A DNA stretch of 64,000 nucleotides, taken from contig DKML01000009.1 in assembly GCA_002470515.1 (NCBI GenBank), positions 15,681 to 79,680 of the forward strand, in the 5' to 3' direction. The translations under genes and the position numbers were made by a program. Positions 9,036 to 17,202 of the stretch are shown one piece after another. The stretch comes from Proteobacteria bacterium UBA7415 (lineage in GTDB: Bacteria > Pseudomonadota > Gammaproteobacteria > Arenicellales > Arenicellaceae). Below the pieces are notes generated by a model that did no database searches, was not told where the DNA came from, and saw nothing but the letters and a program-made list of their open reading frames with translations. Each line of letters opens with the position of its first letter. Position 1 is the stretch's first letter.

Positions 9036-9299
9036 CTATTTTCGTTGGCGGTAAAGAGCGATAGCTTGCTTGATCGCGGAACGGACATCGTCATTGATGT
9101 CAGGGTTGTTTGGTTTAGAACTTGGCGTAGTGTTTGATGGGCTGTTAGCGGCGACAGCTATGTTCTCTTGTGGTGCAAATTTACGCACCAGAAGTGACAT
9201 TGTCTTTGTGGCGAATACGAGAACAGTAAGGAATACGAAAACAGTACCCATGCCGTAAATGAGCAGGGAGACTCCTTGTTGAATAAGATCTGGTTCCAT
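9036..9299 (-). CDS. oadG: Oxaloacetate decarboxylase gamma subunit
   Basis: An 87-residue single-pass membrane protein (helix about 11-31, LLIYGMGTVFVFLTVLVFATKTM) with a Pro/Asn-rich linker and a C-terminal helix (DVRSAIKQAIALYRQRK). OadG holds the alpha and beta subunits together and binds zinc. The start is placed at ATG 9299 (MEPDLIQQG), which has a GGAGAAAG ribosome-binding site and matches the usual length of about 80-90. A longer frame to 9365 adds residues not typical of the family. It is the first gene of the operon. Confidence 0.88.
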   Translation of the reverse strand: MEPDLIQQGVSLLIYGMGTVFVFLTVLVFATKTMSLLVRKFAPQENIAVAANSPSNTTPSSKPNNPDINDDVRSAIKQAIALYRQRK

Positions 9300-9441
9300 T
9301 ACGTGTCTTTCTCCAAATTTAACTAATACAAAACTAACATTGAGTGACCACCATACGGTGCGCACCGCTGCGTGGAAATACCTGTGCGCTGGAGCTATCT
9401 TCGTTGATTACTTAAACGCACTCAGGTCTGTGGTTGAGCTA

Positions 9442-10716
9442 TTAGTCTGTTGAGTTAAAAAACTCTACTAATACTCTATGCAAATATTCGCAGTCTTTGG
9501 CGCCGGCTGTTTCACGAATCGAATGCATAGCCCATTGGGGCGCACCGATATCGATTGTTTCGATGCCTAACTCGGCCGAAATAATCGGGCCAATAGTACT
9601 GCCACAGCCCATATCACTGCGCACTACAAACTGTTGAAACGGAACGTCTGCTTTTTTACAGAGCCGCTGGAAACGCGCCGAACTAACACTGTTCGTCGCA
9701 TAACGTTGGTTGTTATTGATTTTAATCACCGGGCCGTTGTTTATTTTGGGGCCATGATTTTGATCGTGTTTGTCTGCGTAATTCGGATGCAGCGCGTGCG
9801 CATTGTCGCACGAGATCATTCTTGATCGACTGATCATCTGGGTCAGGTCTTGAGCATCAGACGTTAAACGTTCAAGCACCGATTTAAGAAAGGGGCCTTG
9901 CGCACCACTTGATGAGGCAGATCCTATTTCTTCATGGTCGGTAGCTACAAATAGTCGGCATTGTTTTTGGTCTGAGTCCAGTAACGCTTTGGCTCCAATA
10001 AAAGTGCTCAGTAGGTTGTCTAGGCGAGCGGCCGAAATAAATTCGTCATTTAAGCCCGTAATGCCCGAGCTTTGAGTGTCGTAACAAGACAGCTCATAGT
10101 CCAGTACCGAATCGACATCGCCGCTGCATTGCTCCACTAACAGCGCTTTGAATGAAGCTTCGTCGTCTATTTGGCCTATAACGACCGGTAAATGTTTTTG
10201 CGCGTTGACTGTACTGGCTTCGTTGGCTGTGCGATCTAAATGTATCGCCAGGCTTGGGACTCGAGCTATAGGTGATTTAAAGTCAATCAACTCATCGAAC
10301 GCCTCACCAGACTTTAGAGTGCCACTCACTCGTCCAGCGATGGATAGATCGCGGTCAAACCAAGTATGCAACAACACCCCGCCATAGACTTCTACGCCGA
10401 GTTGCCAATAGCCATGTACTTTTATGTCGGGAATGGGCTTGATTCGTAAACATGGGCTGTCAGTGTGTGCCCCTACCATATTGATGCCAGCACTTGCGTT
10501 TGATGGATTGTTGAACGCAATAAACGAAGAGTTGTTACGCCTTATGTAATACTTACCTTGCGGCTCTAACGACCACCGAGTGCCCTCATCAAGCTCAACA
10601 TAGCCAGCCGCCGTAAACAGTGAGGCCAGAGACTGAGTGGCATGAAAAGGGGTAGGTGAGCCATCAATGAAGTGGCAAAGCTGCTCGGCAACTGACGGTG
10701 AGTCCTGCTTGGGCAT
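9442..10716 (-). CDS. apeB: M18 family aminopeptidase
   Basis: A 424-residue cytoplasmic metallo-aminopeptidase of the M18 (aspartyl aminopeptidase-like) family, which removes acidic or other N-terminal residues from peptides and forms large tetrahedral assemblies. Metal and catalytic features are visible: AHTDSP (His84, Asp86), the DHEEIGS glutamate pair, DNAHALHPNY, SDMGCGSTIGP and GAPQWAMHSIRE near the C-terminus. The length matches the family. The gene is in the same direction as oadG but 142 bp upstream of it, so it may be separately transcribed. Confidence 0.92.
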   Translation of the reverse strand: MPKQDSPSVAEQLCHFIDGSPTPFHATQSLASLFTAAGYVELDEGTRWSLEPQGKYYIRRNNSSFIAFNNPSNASAGINMVGAHTDSPCLRIKPIPDIKVHGYWQLGVEVYGGVLLHTWFDRDLSIAGRVSGTLKSGEAFDELIDFKSPIARVPSLAIHLDRTANEASTVNAQKHLPVVIGQIDDEASFKALLVEQCSGDVDSVLDYELSCYDTQSSGITGLNDEFISAARLDNLLSTFIGAKALLDSDQKQCRLFVATDHEEIGSASSSGAQGPFLKSVLERLTSDAQDLTQMISRSRMISCDNAHALHPNYADKHDQNHGPKINNGPVIKINNNQRYATNSVSSARFQRLCKKADVPFQQFVVRSDMGCGSTIGPIISAELGIETIDIGAPQWAMHSIRETAGAKDCEYLHRVLVEFFNSTD

Positions 10717-10937
10717 AATTCGCGATACTCGGCAAAGTTAGAAAACTGGATAAAGTAGTATACTCAGAGCATCGAGACAGTGCGAGTGGTCATAGGCTAT
10801 GTTGTTCTAGATTTTGGTTACAGGTTCATAATTTAGACGCCTTAGATGGTTTTAGTAACTCGGTGGAGTGTTACTATTGAGCTTGCAGGGTCACATTGAT
10901 CGTCTTGACCTTTTTGCTTAATTCTTTGGAGTAAGAC

Positions 10938-11432
10938 GTGTTTTATTCACTATTGATCATCGCAGGCATCATCGTCCTTATTTGGGGTAAGAAACGCTTT
11001 GCTGAATTGCCGCCAGAGCAGCGCAAAAGCGCACTCACTAACTGGGTGCTCATTGGTGCAGCTGCACTCATTGTTGGATTAGTGCTTGCTGGGCGTGCAC
11101 CATGGTTAATGGGCGTTCTTGCTGCATTGATGGCCGTGGCGGGTCGTGTTGTTCAGCTGGCGAGCTATATGCCAATGTTTAAGAAACTATTTGGCCAAGA
11201 AGGTCCAGCGCAAAGTGGTGGTCAACAATCTCAATCAAATACAAGTCAAGCGCCTAGCGTAAGTATGGACAAGCAACAGGCTGCCGAGATCTTAGGGGTA
11301 GCGAAAGACGCGGATGTCGAAGAGATCAAGTTAGCCCACAAGCGCTTAATGCAGAAGTTGCACCCTGATCGAGGGGGTAGTGATGCTCTAGCCAAACAGA
11401 TTAATAAAGCCAAGGATGTGCTTTTGTCTTAA
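10938..11432 (+). CDS. Membrane-anchored J-domain protein
   Basis: A 164-residue protein with two or three N-terminal membrane segments (about 3-16, 35-51, 55-72), a Gln/Ser-rich linker (88-108) and a short C-terminal J domain. Its HPD motif is at 142-144 (LHPDRGG), which stimulates DnaK ATPase. The order (membrane anchor first, J domain last) is that of TIM14/PAM18-like bacterial proteins rather than DnaJ. No G/F or zinc-finger region is present. It stands alone between oppositely oriented apeB and the PHA genes. The partner is presumably cytoplasmic DnaK. Confidence 0.85.
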   Translation: MFYSLLIIAGIIVLIWGKKRFAELPPEQRKSALTNWVLIGAAALIVGLVLAGRAPWLMGVLAALMAVAGRVVQLASYMPMFKKLFGQEGPAQSGGQQSQSNTSQAPSVSMDKQQAAEILGVAKDADVEEIKLAHKRLMQKLHPDRGGSDALAKQINKAKDVLLS

Positions 11433-11622
11433 TGATTGCCGTAAGGCGGGTATTCGCCCGCTATCCCAGCGAAAATAGTGTTTTGAGTCATTTGGGCTAA
11501 GTTAGAAAGGACTTTCTAATTAGGGGGTAAATTCTAATTCAAGAGAATATAGTGCCTTCATCGAATTACCGATACATCTTTCATTTAGAGCGCGCTCTAA
11601 AAGGCAATAAGAGGACACAAAC

Positions 11623-12135
11623 ATGACTACTAAGAAAACTACCAAAAAAACTGCAACTAAAAAAGCAGCTACTAAAGCAACGACTGCAAAGAAAGCAACT
11701 GTGAAAAAAGTAGAGAAAGCGGCTGTTAAAACTGAATCTTCAATCGAAGCATTAAGAACCACTTTTCTTGCTCGCATCGAAGATGCTCAGAAACTTGCTA
11801 AGCAAACAGCACTAGCTGGCTTGGGCGCGGTAGATCGTTCAGTTGAAGAAGTTAACAACTTGCGTAACTCTGTTGATGAGCAACTTGCAGACGTTACTAA
11901 AAAAGGTACAGACCTGTTTAATGAGCTAGTTGATCGTGGCAATAAAGTACAAGCCGATGCTGAAGCTAACATTCAAGAGAATCGCGTAGCCTTCGAAAAG
12001 CAATTTAACGAAAGAGTAGATGCTCTTAAAGTTAAAGTTGCTGAACTTAGTGAGCAAATTGGCGTAGCTGATAGCTTAGAAAACGTGGCAAATGCCTTGG
12101 ATTCAGTAAGCAAGCGTTTTAACAAAAACGCATAG
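11623..12135 (+). CDS. Phasin family protein with Lys/Ala-rich N-terminus
   Basis: A 170-residue PHA granule-associated protein. Residues 1-38 are a basic stretch of KKTTKK/KKAATK repeats. Residues about 40-165 are an amphipathic helical phasin domain (ARIEDAQKLAKQTALAGLGAVDRSVEEVNNL, VDRGNKVQ). Phasins coat PHA granules, and those with histone-like tails (PhaF type) also bind DNA and help distribute granules. In the well-known Pseudomonas PhaF the basic tail is C-terminal; here it is N-terminal. A clear ribosome-binding site (AGAGGA) precedes ATG 11623. It forms a cluster with the next three genes. Confidence 0.85.
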   Translation: MTTKKTTKKTATKKAATKATTAKKATVKKVEKAAVKTESSIEALRTTFLARIEDAQKLAKQTALAGLGAVDRSVEEVNNLRNSVDEQLADVTKKGTDLFNELVDRGNKVQADAEANIQENRVAFEKQFNERVDALKVKVAELSEQIGVADSLENVANALDSVSKRFNKNA

Positions 12136-12213
12136 TTGTTAAGCACATAGAGTCGCTGACGAATAAGTACGCCAAAGATTGAGTGTTAAGCAGTTTGTTT
12201 ATACACTGGTAGC

Positions 12214-12792
12214 ATGGCAAAAATTAGCACTCGTGATTTAATTCTTGAAGTCGCGCTCGTTGTTCTCAACGATCGCGGCGAAAGCATAGTTACGAGTGTT
12301 GATCTAGCCCACGAGATGAATATCAGCCCAGGTAATTTGTATTACCACTTTAAGGGCAAGGAGCAAATCGTTGAAGAGCTTTACGCTCAGTTTCATGCCA
12401 GGGTATTAGTTACGCTGCAGCAAATAACATCGCAGGCAAAGGGTGACACAAAAGAGACATTGGCCGGTTTGGCCGTTGTGTCAGATGTGCTCCAACATTT
12501 TAAGTTTATTAGCCAAGATATTCGTGGCATAAACGAACGCTATCCAAGCCTCCGTGAATCACTGTCTAAGCTGCTGACTCTTCTGTACAAAGCACTGGTT
12601 GGACTCGTTACTTTGGTAATGAATAAGTCTAAGGTTGCAGATGCAAAAGATGCAGCAAAACTATTGGCGGGAAATTTGCTTTACACGCTGATCCACTTTG
12701 GTGGGTACGACGAACTTATTCGACTTGATGACGAACACAAGTCATCCAGCATTGAAGAGCATTTGTATTTGCACTTCTTGCCTTTTCTATAG
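12214..12792 (+). CDS. phaD: TetR-family regulator, PhaD-like
   Basis: A 192-residue TetR regulator. The N-terminal helix-turn-helix occupies about residues 5-55, with the recognition region MNISPGNLYYHFKGKEQIVEEL, which closely resembles PhaD. The rest is a helical ligand domain. PhaD activates phasin genes in pseudomonads. The gene lies between two phasin genes on the same strand, 78 bp after the first, which supports control of granule proteins. The ligand is unknown. Confidence 0.8.
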   Translation: MAKISTRDLILEVALVVLNDRGESIVTSVDLAHEMNISPGNLYYHFKGKEQIVEELYAQFHARVLVTLQQITSQAKGDTKETLAGLAVVSDVLQHFKFISQDIRGINERYPSLRESLSKLLTLLYKALVGLVTLVMNKSKVADAKDAAKLLAGNLLYTLIHFGGYDELIRLDDEHKSSSIEEHLYLHFLPFL

Positions 12793-12882
12793 ACGTCGCC
12801 ATATTCAATGCCATTGAACGCGTATCCGCCAGATTAGGTATTACGCTGTTTCACTCTTAATTCAATTTTCTGGAGATCCACG

Positions 12883-13161
12883 ATGAGCAATATTAACGTA
12901 TGTCGAAAATTAGATATGGACGAAGACGAGTGCCGTGTCGTGGCCGAAAACCTTTTGGAGCGACTGGTGTCGAAGATGGGCGGAAGCTATGAATCTGAAG
13001 GCGACCACTATGTGTATAAACATACAACTGGCGTTAAAGCACAAGTTCAACCTAAAGAGGGTGAACTTAATATTGACGTCAAATTGAGTTTGATGACGAG
13101 AGCCTTTGGGCCAAAGTTGACACAAGAAATAAACAGACAATTAGATAAACATCTCGCGTGA
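12883..13161 (+). CDS. Polyhydroxyalkanoic acid system family protein
   Basis: A 92-residue protein of the small PHA-granule-region family (PHA_gran_rgn). It has the pattern MDEDECRVVAENLLERL at the front, a YKHTTGVKAQVQP strand pair and a LSLMTRAFGPKLTQEINRQLDKHL end. The biochemical function is not established; members are found beside phasin genes, as here. GGAG precedes ATG 12883 at normal spacing. Confidence 0.8.
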   Translation: MSNINVCRKLDMDEDECRVVAENLLERLVSKMGGSYESEGDHYVYKHTTGVKAQVQPKEGELNIDVKLSLMTRAFGPKLTQEINRQLDKHLA

Positions 13162-13288
13162 CCGCAACCTCTCCATAAGACTTTATTGGCATTAACCAAT
13201 TGGCGTCGTAATAGCTTCTTTGAGAAACTTCTCATCAAAGCATTGAGAGAGTGGGTGGCCCGCACCAATTTTATTAAAGAGAATAGAC

Positions 13289-14137
13289 ATGACTGAAGAA
13301 AACAAAATAATACCTACAAATAGTGATAACCCTAGCACAAGCTCGGTTGCGTCATCTGTAGAAACGAAATCAGTAACGGCCGCTAAACCTGCTGCTGTTG
13401 CGACGCCTGAAGTAGCTAAACCAGTTGCTGCAAAGCCAGTTGCTGCAAAGCCAGTTGCTGCAAAGCCTGAAGCTGCTAAACCAGAAGCTGCTAAACCAGT
13501 TGCTTCTAAGCCAGTTGCTTCTAAGCCTGAAGCGGCAAAACCAGCTACTGTAAAATCGGCTGTTGCGAAACCAGCTGCAAAGAAAGCAGCCGTAAAGCCT
13601 GCTGCTAAGAAAGTTGCCGCGAAACCTGCTGCTAAGAAAGCAACAGCCGTAAAATCTAAAGCTAAAGTAACCGCTAAGAAGGCTGCAAAGTCTGTTAAAG
13701 CATCATCTAAGCAAGCCGCAAACAATGTAGAACAACGAATAGCTCAAGTTCAAGAGTTATTGCAAGAGAACCTTGGTGGTCTTTCAGGCGATAAAGCCGA
13801 GCAAATGGCGCGTAACGTTTGGCTAGCTGGCTTAGGCGTTTATTCACGTACGTTCGAAGAAATTTCAGATCGCTATGACAATGTTCAAGATCGCTACGAA
13901 GACATTAATGCGGAAGGTCAAAAAATGATCGACGAATTAGTTGAACGCGGTCAGGCCATGCAAGGCGATTTCGAACAAGCCGTCACGAAAGGTAAGACTT
14001 CTTTAGAGGGTCGTGTCGAAGAATTGAAGGAGCGCTTTGGCGGTCTAAACTCATTTGTTGATATTCCTGGCCGTTTACGTGACGCCGCTGAGAAAATCGA
14101 AGAGTTTAGTGAGCGCATGCGTAAGAAAAGCGACTAG
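13289..14137 (+). CDS. Phasin family protein with histone-H1-like N-terminal repeats
   Basis: A 282-residue PHA granule protein. Residues 31-145 are Ala/Lys/Pro-rich. Nine tandem pentapeptides of the form (E/V)(A/V)(A/S)KP fill residues 41-85, followed by AAKK-type repeats to about 140, resembling histone H1 tails. Residues about 147-282 are the phasin domain (VEQRIAQVQELLQENLGG, MARNVWLAGLGVYSRTFEEI, LVERGQAMQGDFEQAV). By analogy with PhaF it should bind both granules and DNA. The basic region is N-terminal, the reverse of Pseudomonas PhaF. A strong hairpin terminator follows at 14200-14232. Confidence 0.88.
   Translation: MTEENKIIPTNSDNPSTSSVASSVETKSVTAAKPAAVATPEVAKPVAAKPVAAKPVAAKPEAAKPEAAKPVASKPVASKPEAAKPATVKSAVAKPAAKKAAVKPAAKKVAAKPAAKKATAVKSKAKVTAKKAAKSVKASSKQAANNVEQRIAQVQELLQENLGGLSGDKAEQMARNVWLAGLGVYSRTFEEISDRYDNVQDRYEDINAEGQKMIDELVERGQAMQGDFEQAVTKGKTSLEGRVEELKERFGGLNSFVDIPGRLRDAAEKIEEFSERMRKKSD
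13409..13543 (+). repeat. Nine 15-bp in-frame repeats encoding xAxKP pentapeptides
   Basis: Nine consecutive 15-bp units encode (E/V)(A/V)(A/S)KP. Adjacent units are sometimes identical at DNA level (GTTGCTGCAAAGCCA three times), so slippage could change the tail length between strains without breaking the frame. Confidence 0.85.
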
Positions 14138-14199
14138 TCTCGCCATCCAAGGGCCTGATTAAATATTAATCTGGCCTCAGTTTGTGTTAGATAATGAGA

Positions 14200-14232
14200 A
14201 AGTCCGTAGCTTAAAGGCTTCGGGCTTTTTTT
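14200..14232 (+). terminator. Intrinsic terminator after the PHA cluster
   Basis: The 11-bp arms AAGTCCGTAGC (14200-14210) and GCTTCGGGCTT (14217-14227) pair with one G-U and one mismatch around a 6-base loop, and are followed by a T-run to 14232. It lies 63 bp downstream of the large phasin gene. Confidence 0.85.
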
Positions 14233-14390
14233 ATGAGCGCAAAATAGCGCGTTTCACATATAGCCAATTGTTATAAAGCCTGAGCTTTTGTCTCGTTTAT
14301 TTCAATTGGTTGGTAACAGTGACGCTAAGGAAGGGCTATCGAGCTGAATCTTGATCTGTCAGGCTGTGATTTTCCACTCCGGAGGCCACG

Positions 14391-14572
14391 ATGACCAACT
14401 TATCGCTCAACAATACACAGCAATACTGGCTTAACCAGTTAGAGTCGCCGATGCCAGTCATAGCACTATGGTCGCGTATGCGGCCTATCAAAACCATCGC
14501 AAGAAAATCATTGCACGTCTTGAAATCACGTCTGATTTATTAATGTCTGTCGCCGCTTTGAAACAGCGTTAA
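14391..14572 (+). pseudogene. Frameshifted small gene remnant
   Basis: A strong ribosome-binding site (GGAGG) precedes ATG 14391. The frame reads MTNLSLNNTQQYWLNQLESP and then loses coding character. A second frame, open from about 14450, continues STMVAYAAYQNHRKKIIARL and ends LLMSVAALKQR at TAA 14570-14572. The two halves look like one protein of about 60 residues split by a frameshift near 14450-14470. I do not recognise the family. It could instead be an unbroken 50-residue protein ending at 14543. Confidence 0.35.
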
Positions 14573-14722
14573 GTTTTCTGATGAGGTGTGAGCTTTTAAA
14601 CCAATTTGAAGGTAAAAAGATTATGAAGGCACTTAATTATTGCCGTATACAAAGCCCTTAACATCGATTGTATCCCTCGTTAGTTCTGTCGTAACCTAAA
14701 TGACGAATGCTGCCAACCTGTA

Positions 14723-16102
14723 TCATCGATTTTCTGATTCAGTCTGACGCGAAGAGACCGTTGGGCAATCCGTTTCTACGACTTTACCAAGTGACAAATT
14801 GTTCCAACGCCGGTAGGTGTTAGCGCTGAAACCTAAACCTTTAATCGCTTGACACAATGGTTCACCAGCTAAAACTCGTTGATCGATCAATTTGTTTGTG
14901 TCGCTAACCCACTCTCGACTGATCATGAATTTGTTCTCGAATACTGATTCAGATCCTGCGATAGAGTTAGACACGAAATACATGTTTCGATAGGTGAAAG
15001 TAAGGGCGGCGAGTACTAGCAACGCTAAACATGCAATTTTAAAAACTTGACCAAAACCACTTTTCAACAAGATTGTTATCGAACCAAAAGTAATCAAAGG
15101 GATTACTATTGTATAAAACCGTTCATGAATTGGTGGAACTGAAGAAGCTAATAGTAGCAACGTGGCGCCCCCCCAATATAACAAACCCGCGTAGATTAGG
15201 AGAACCGCTATCTCATTTGAAGAGTCTTTGGTTCTGTGCAGAACAGCAGTACTTATATATTTGGATGCGCAAAAGCCTACAACTACCAGCAAACCCAAAG
15301 CCATAAAATCTAGAGCGAATAGTTTGGGTGCAAACAGTCCTCCGCTTATCAAAACCCATTCTCTAAAATGAGGTAGCCCGGTAAGAAAAGAGCCGTCTAG
15401 GGTATGGCTGGAGTGTTGCCCCAAGAATGTTCTTGTCGCCAGCCAAATCAAGACAGGAACGATCAATATACTCAATTTGTGAATAACGTAGCCCGGTGAC
15501 ATTCGACTTACTAACAACGCTAATGGAACAACCAGCGCCAGTGAAATATTGCGGCATAAAATGGCTAATGCGAAGGCTAGAGTTGGGTAAATCCAATTTA
15601 CGAGTTTAAGTTTACGCGTGGCTGAGGATGGGGTCTGTAGACGGGTTCTTAACCTAAGGAAAAGCAATATAGTCAATCCTACCAGAGGAACCCAAAGCGT
15701 CTCTGAAAGTAAGCCGTAGTAGTTAGATGGAACCCACATCGAAACAATTATGAAGGCAAGCACGGTACCACTTCTTTTGTTCTCGCTATTGATCTCATAG
15801 AAAACATGCATCCACACATAGGCTGCAGCAAAGCTTAAAACCACATTCAAAGCTTTTATGGCTATGAGGCTTAACCCGAAAAATTGTCCCCATACGGCGA
15901 TCAACATCGGATATAAGGGTGGCCAGGGAGTTATAACGCTTTCAGTCACATCCACATAGCGAAAAGATTCAGTGAGGGAAATTGCCAGCTCCCAGTAAAC
16001 CCAACTATCGAATGATAGTGTAAAATAATCAGAAATTCTTATTACAGTACTAAGAGCAGCGACTACTCCAGCCAAAATGCAAATATATGTTCTTAGGTTC
16101 AT
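14723..16102 (-). CDS. Polytopic membrane glycosyltransferase (GT-C, ArnT/PMT-like)
   Basis: A 459-residue protein with about ten hydrophobic segments. An early acidic loop follows the first helix (YFTLSFDSWVYWELA, with Asp32), as in GT-C enzymes that use polyprenyl-phosphate sugars. A second loop has the aromatic PWPPLYP motif. The soluble C-terminal part (about 380-459) is short. Such proteins (family 39-like) transfer sugars in the periplasm to lipids or proteins; donor and acceptor cannot be told. It stands alone with long non-coding flanks. Assignment is by architecture, so moderate. Confidence 0.6.
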   Translation of the reverse strand: MNLRTYICILAGVVAALSTVIRISDYFTLSFDSWVYWELAISLTESFRYVDVTESVITPWPPLYPMLIAVWGQFFGLSLIAIKALNVVLSFAAAYVWMHVFYEINSENKRSGTVLAFIIVSMWVPSNYYGLLSETLWVPLVGLTILLFLRLRTRLQTPSSATRKLKLVNWIYPTLAFALAILCRNISLALVVPLALLVSRMSPGYVIHKLSILIVPVLIWLATRTFLGQHSSHTLDGSFLTGLPHFREWVLISGGLFAPKLFALDFMALGLLVVVGFCASKYISTAVLHRTKDSSNEIAVLLIYAGLLYWGGATLLLLASSVPPIHERFYTIVIPLITFGSITILLKSGFGQVFKIACLALLVLAALTFTYRNMYFVSNSIAGSESVFENKFMISREWVSDTNKLIDQRVLAGEPLCQAIKGLGFSANTYRRWNNLSLGKVVETDCPTVSSRQTESENR

Positions 16103-16518
16103 GAAATTCTTAAAGCCTCTGCCTCAATGAGCCGTATTGTTGTTGGTGAGGGCTGAGTCGATTATCGCGGCTGCCGAAACCGAAAATCGAGGTCTGGCAT
16201 ATCAAGGCCCAACCCTCTAGTACGTTCTTAACGTGGAGGTTACATTATTTCACTTTGGTTAAACCAAATAAAATTCAAAATTTATGCTAGAAAGTTGATC
16301 TAGGCTCTCAGAGAGAACTGTGCATGAACAGTTTTATATTGGGGTGGCGAAGACAAGAATTGGCCCACCACTGACATAGTAATACCAGCAAAGGTCGGGG
16401 GGGTGAAGAGGTCCAAGACTATTTAGCGATGGTGTACTGTGAGTCGACCTCTCCACGTAGAGATAAAGTTACCCTAAGAGGCGTAAGCGTCTGCCCGCCA
16501 AATAGCGTCAAAACGCTG
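16103..16518. other. Gene-free stretch with a short palindrome
   Basis: No gene is seen in these 416 bases. The perfect inverted repeat TTTGGTT-A-AACCAAA occurs at 16254-16268, about 150 bp upstream of the membrane glycosyltransferase start, and may be an operator. A G7 run lies near 16398. Nothing else is recognisable. Confidence 0.4.
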
Positions 16519-17064
16519 TTATCGCCATTTTATTGAGCAGCCCATACTAGGCACTTGATTTTGTGGGCCGTGATCTGTTTTGGCGATTAAACGCATAGCT
16601 TCTACAAGTTCTGGTTGGCGACTGCTGGCATCGGTCATTTTTGCATCATCAAGCCGGCCTCTATACTGAAGCTCGCCAGTCTTGTTGAATCCAAAAAAGT
16701 CCGGTGTGCAAATTGCCCCGTATTGACGACCTACTTGTTGAGTTTCGTCGACGAGGTAAGGAAAGCTGAAGTTGTACTGTTCGGCAAATTTGCGCATATT
16801 CACTGGACTGTCAGCGGGGTAGGCATGATAGTCATTGGACATTATGGCAACGACGTTTATACCTTCAGATTGAAGTAGTTTAGCGTCTTCGGTCAAACGC
16901 TCCGCAATCGCTTTAACATAAGGGCAGTGGTTACATATAAACGCGATCAACAATCCATTGTTGCCCAATTGCTCAGACATGCTGACTGTATTGCCTGCCA
17001 AGTCTGGCAATGCAAACTCGGGGGCTTTCCAACCAAAATCACAAATAGGGGTGTCTAGTAACAT
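16519..17064 (-). CDS. Thioredoxin-like (redoxin/AhpC-TSA) family protein
   Basis: A 181-residue protein read from ATG 17064 (MLLDTPICDFGWKAPEFALPD), the start seen in relatives. A longer TTG-initiated frame to 17148 adds an atypical extension. The thioredoxin fold has the active-site CNHC pair (Cys44, Cys47) in AFICNHCPYVK, followed by VVAIMSNDYHAYPADSP and the cis-proline region ICTPDFFGF. It is of the cytoplasmic redoxin type with no signal peptide. The substrate is unknown. Confidence 0.85.
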   Translation of the reverse strand: MLLDTPICDFGWKAPEFALPDLAGNTVSMSEQLGNNGLLIAFICNHCPYVKAIAERLTEDAKLLQSEGINVVAIMSNDYHAYPADSPVNMRKFAEQYNFSFPYLVDETQQVGRQYGAICTPDFFGFNKTGELQYRGRLDDAKMTDASSRQPELVEAMRLIAKTDHGPQNQVPSMGCSIKWR

Positions 17065-17202
17065 ATCGAGTAATGCGATTCTTAAGCCTCTTCTAATCGA
17101 ATGTGTGCTGCTGCTTCGATACACCGAAATGGCATCAAAGCGACACAATCACGTAATTTTAGATTGTCGCTTGTTGCGAGTTCAATCTAGATTCGTGAGA
17201 AC

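Noticed and set aside
11446..11461. Hairpin GCGGG-TATTCG-CCCGC after the J-domain gene as a terminator
   Set aside because: Only 5 bp per arm and no T-run follows.
13192..13725. A 177-codon minus-strand open frame rich in Ala/Phe/Thr
   Set aside because: It is the reverse image of the Ala/Lys/Pro repeats of the large phasin; the repetitive codons of that gene keep the opposite strand open.
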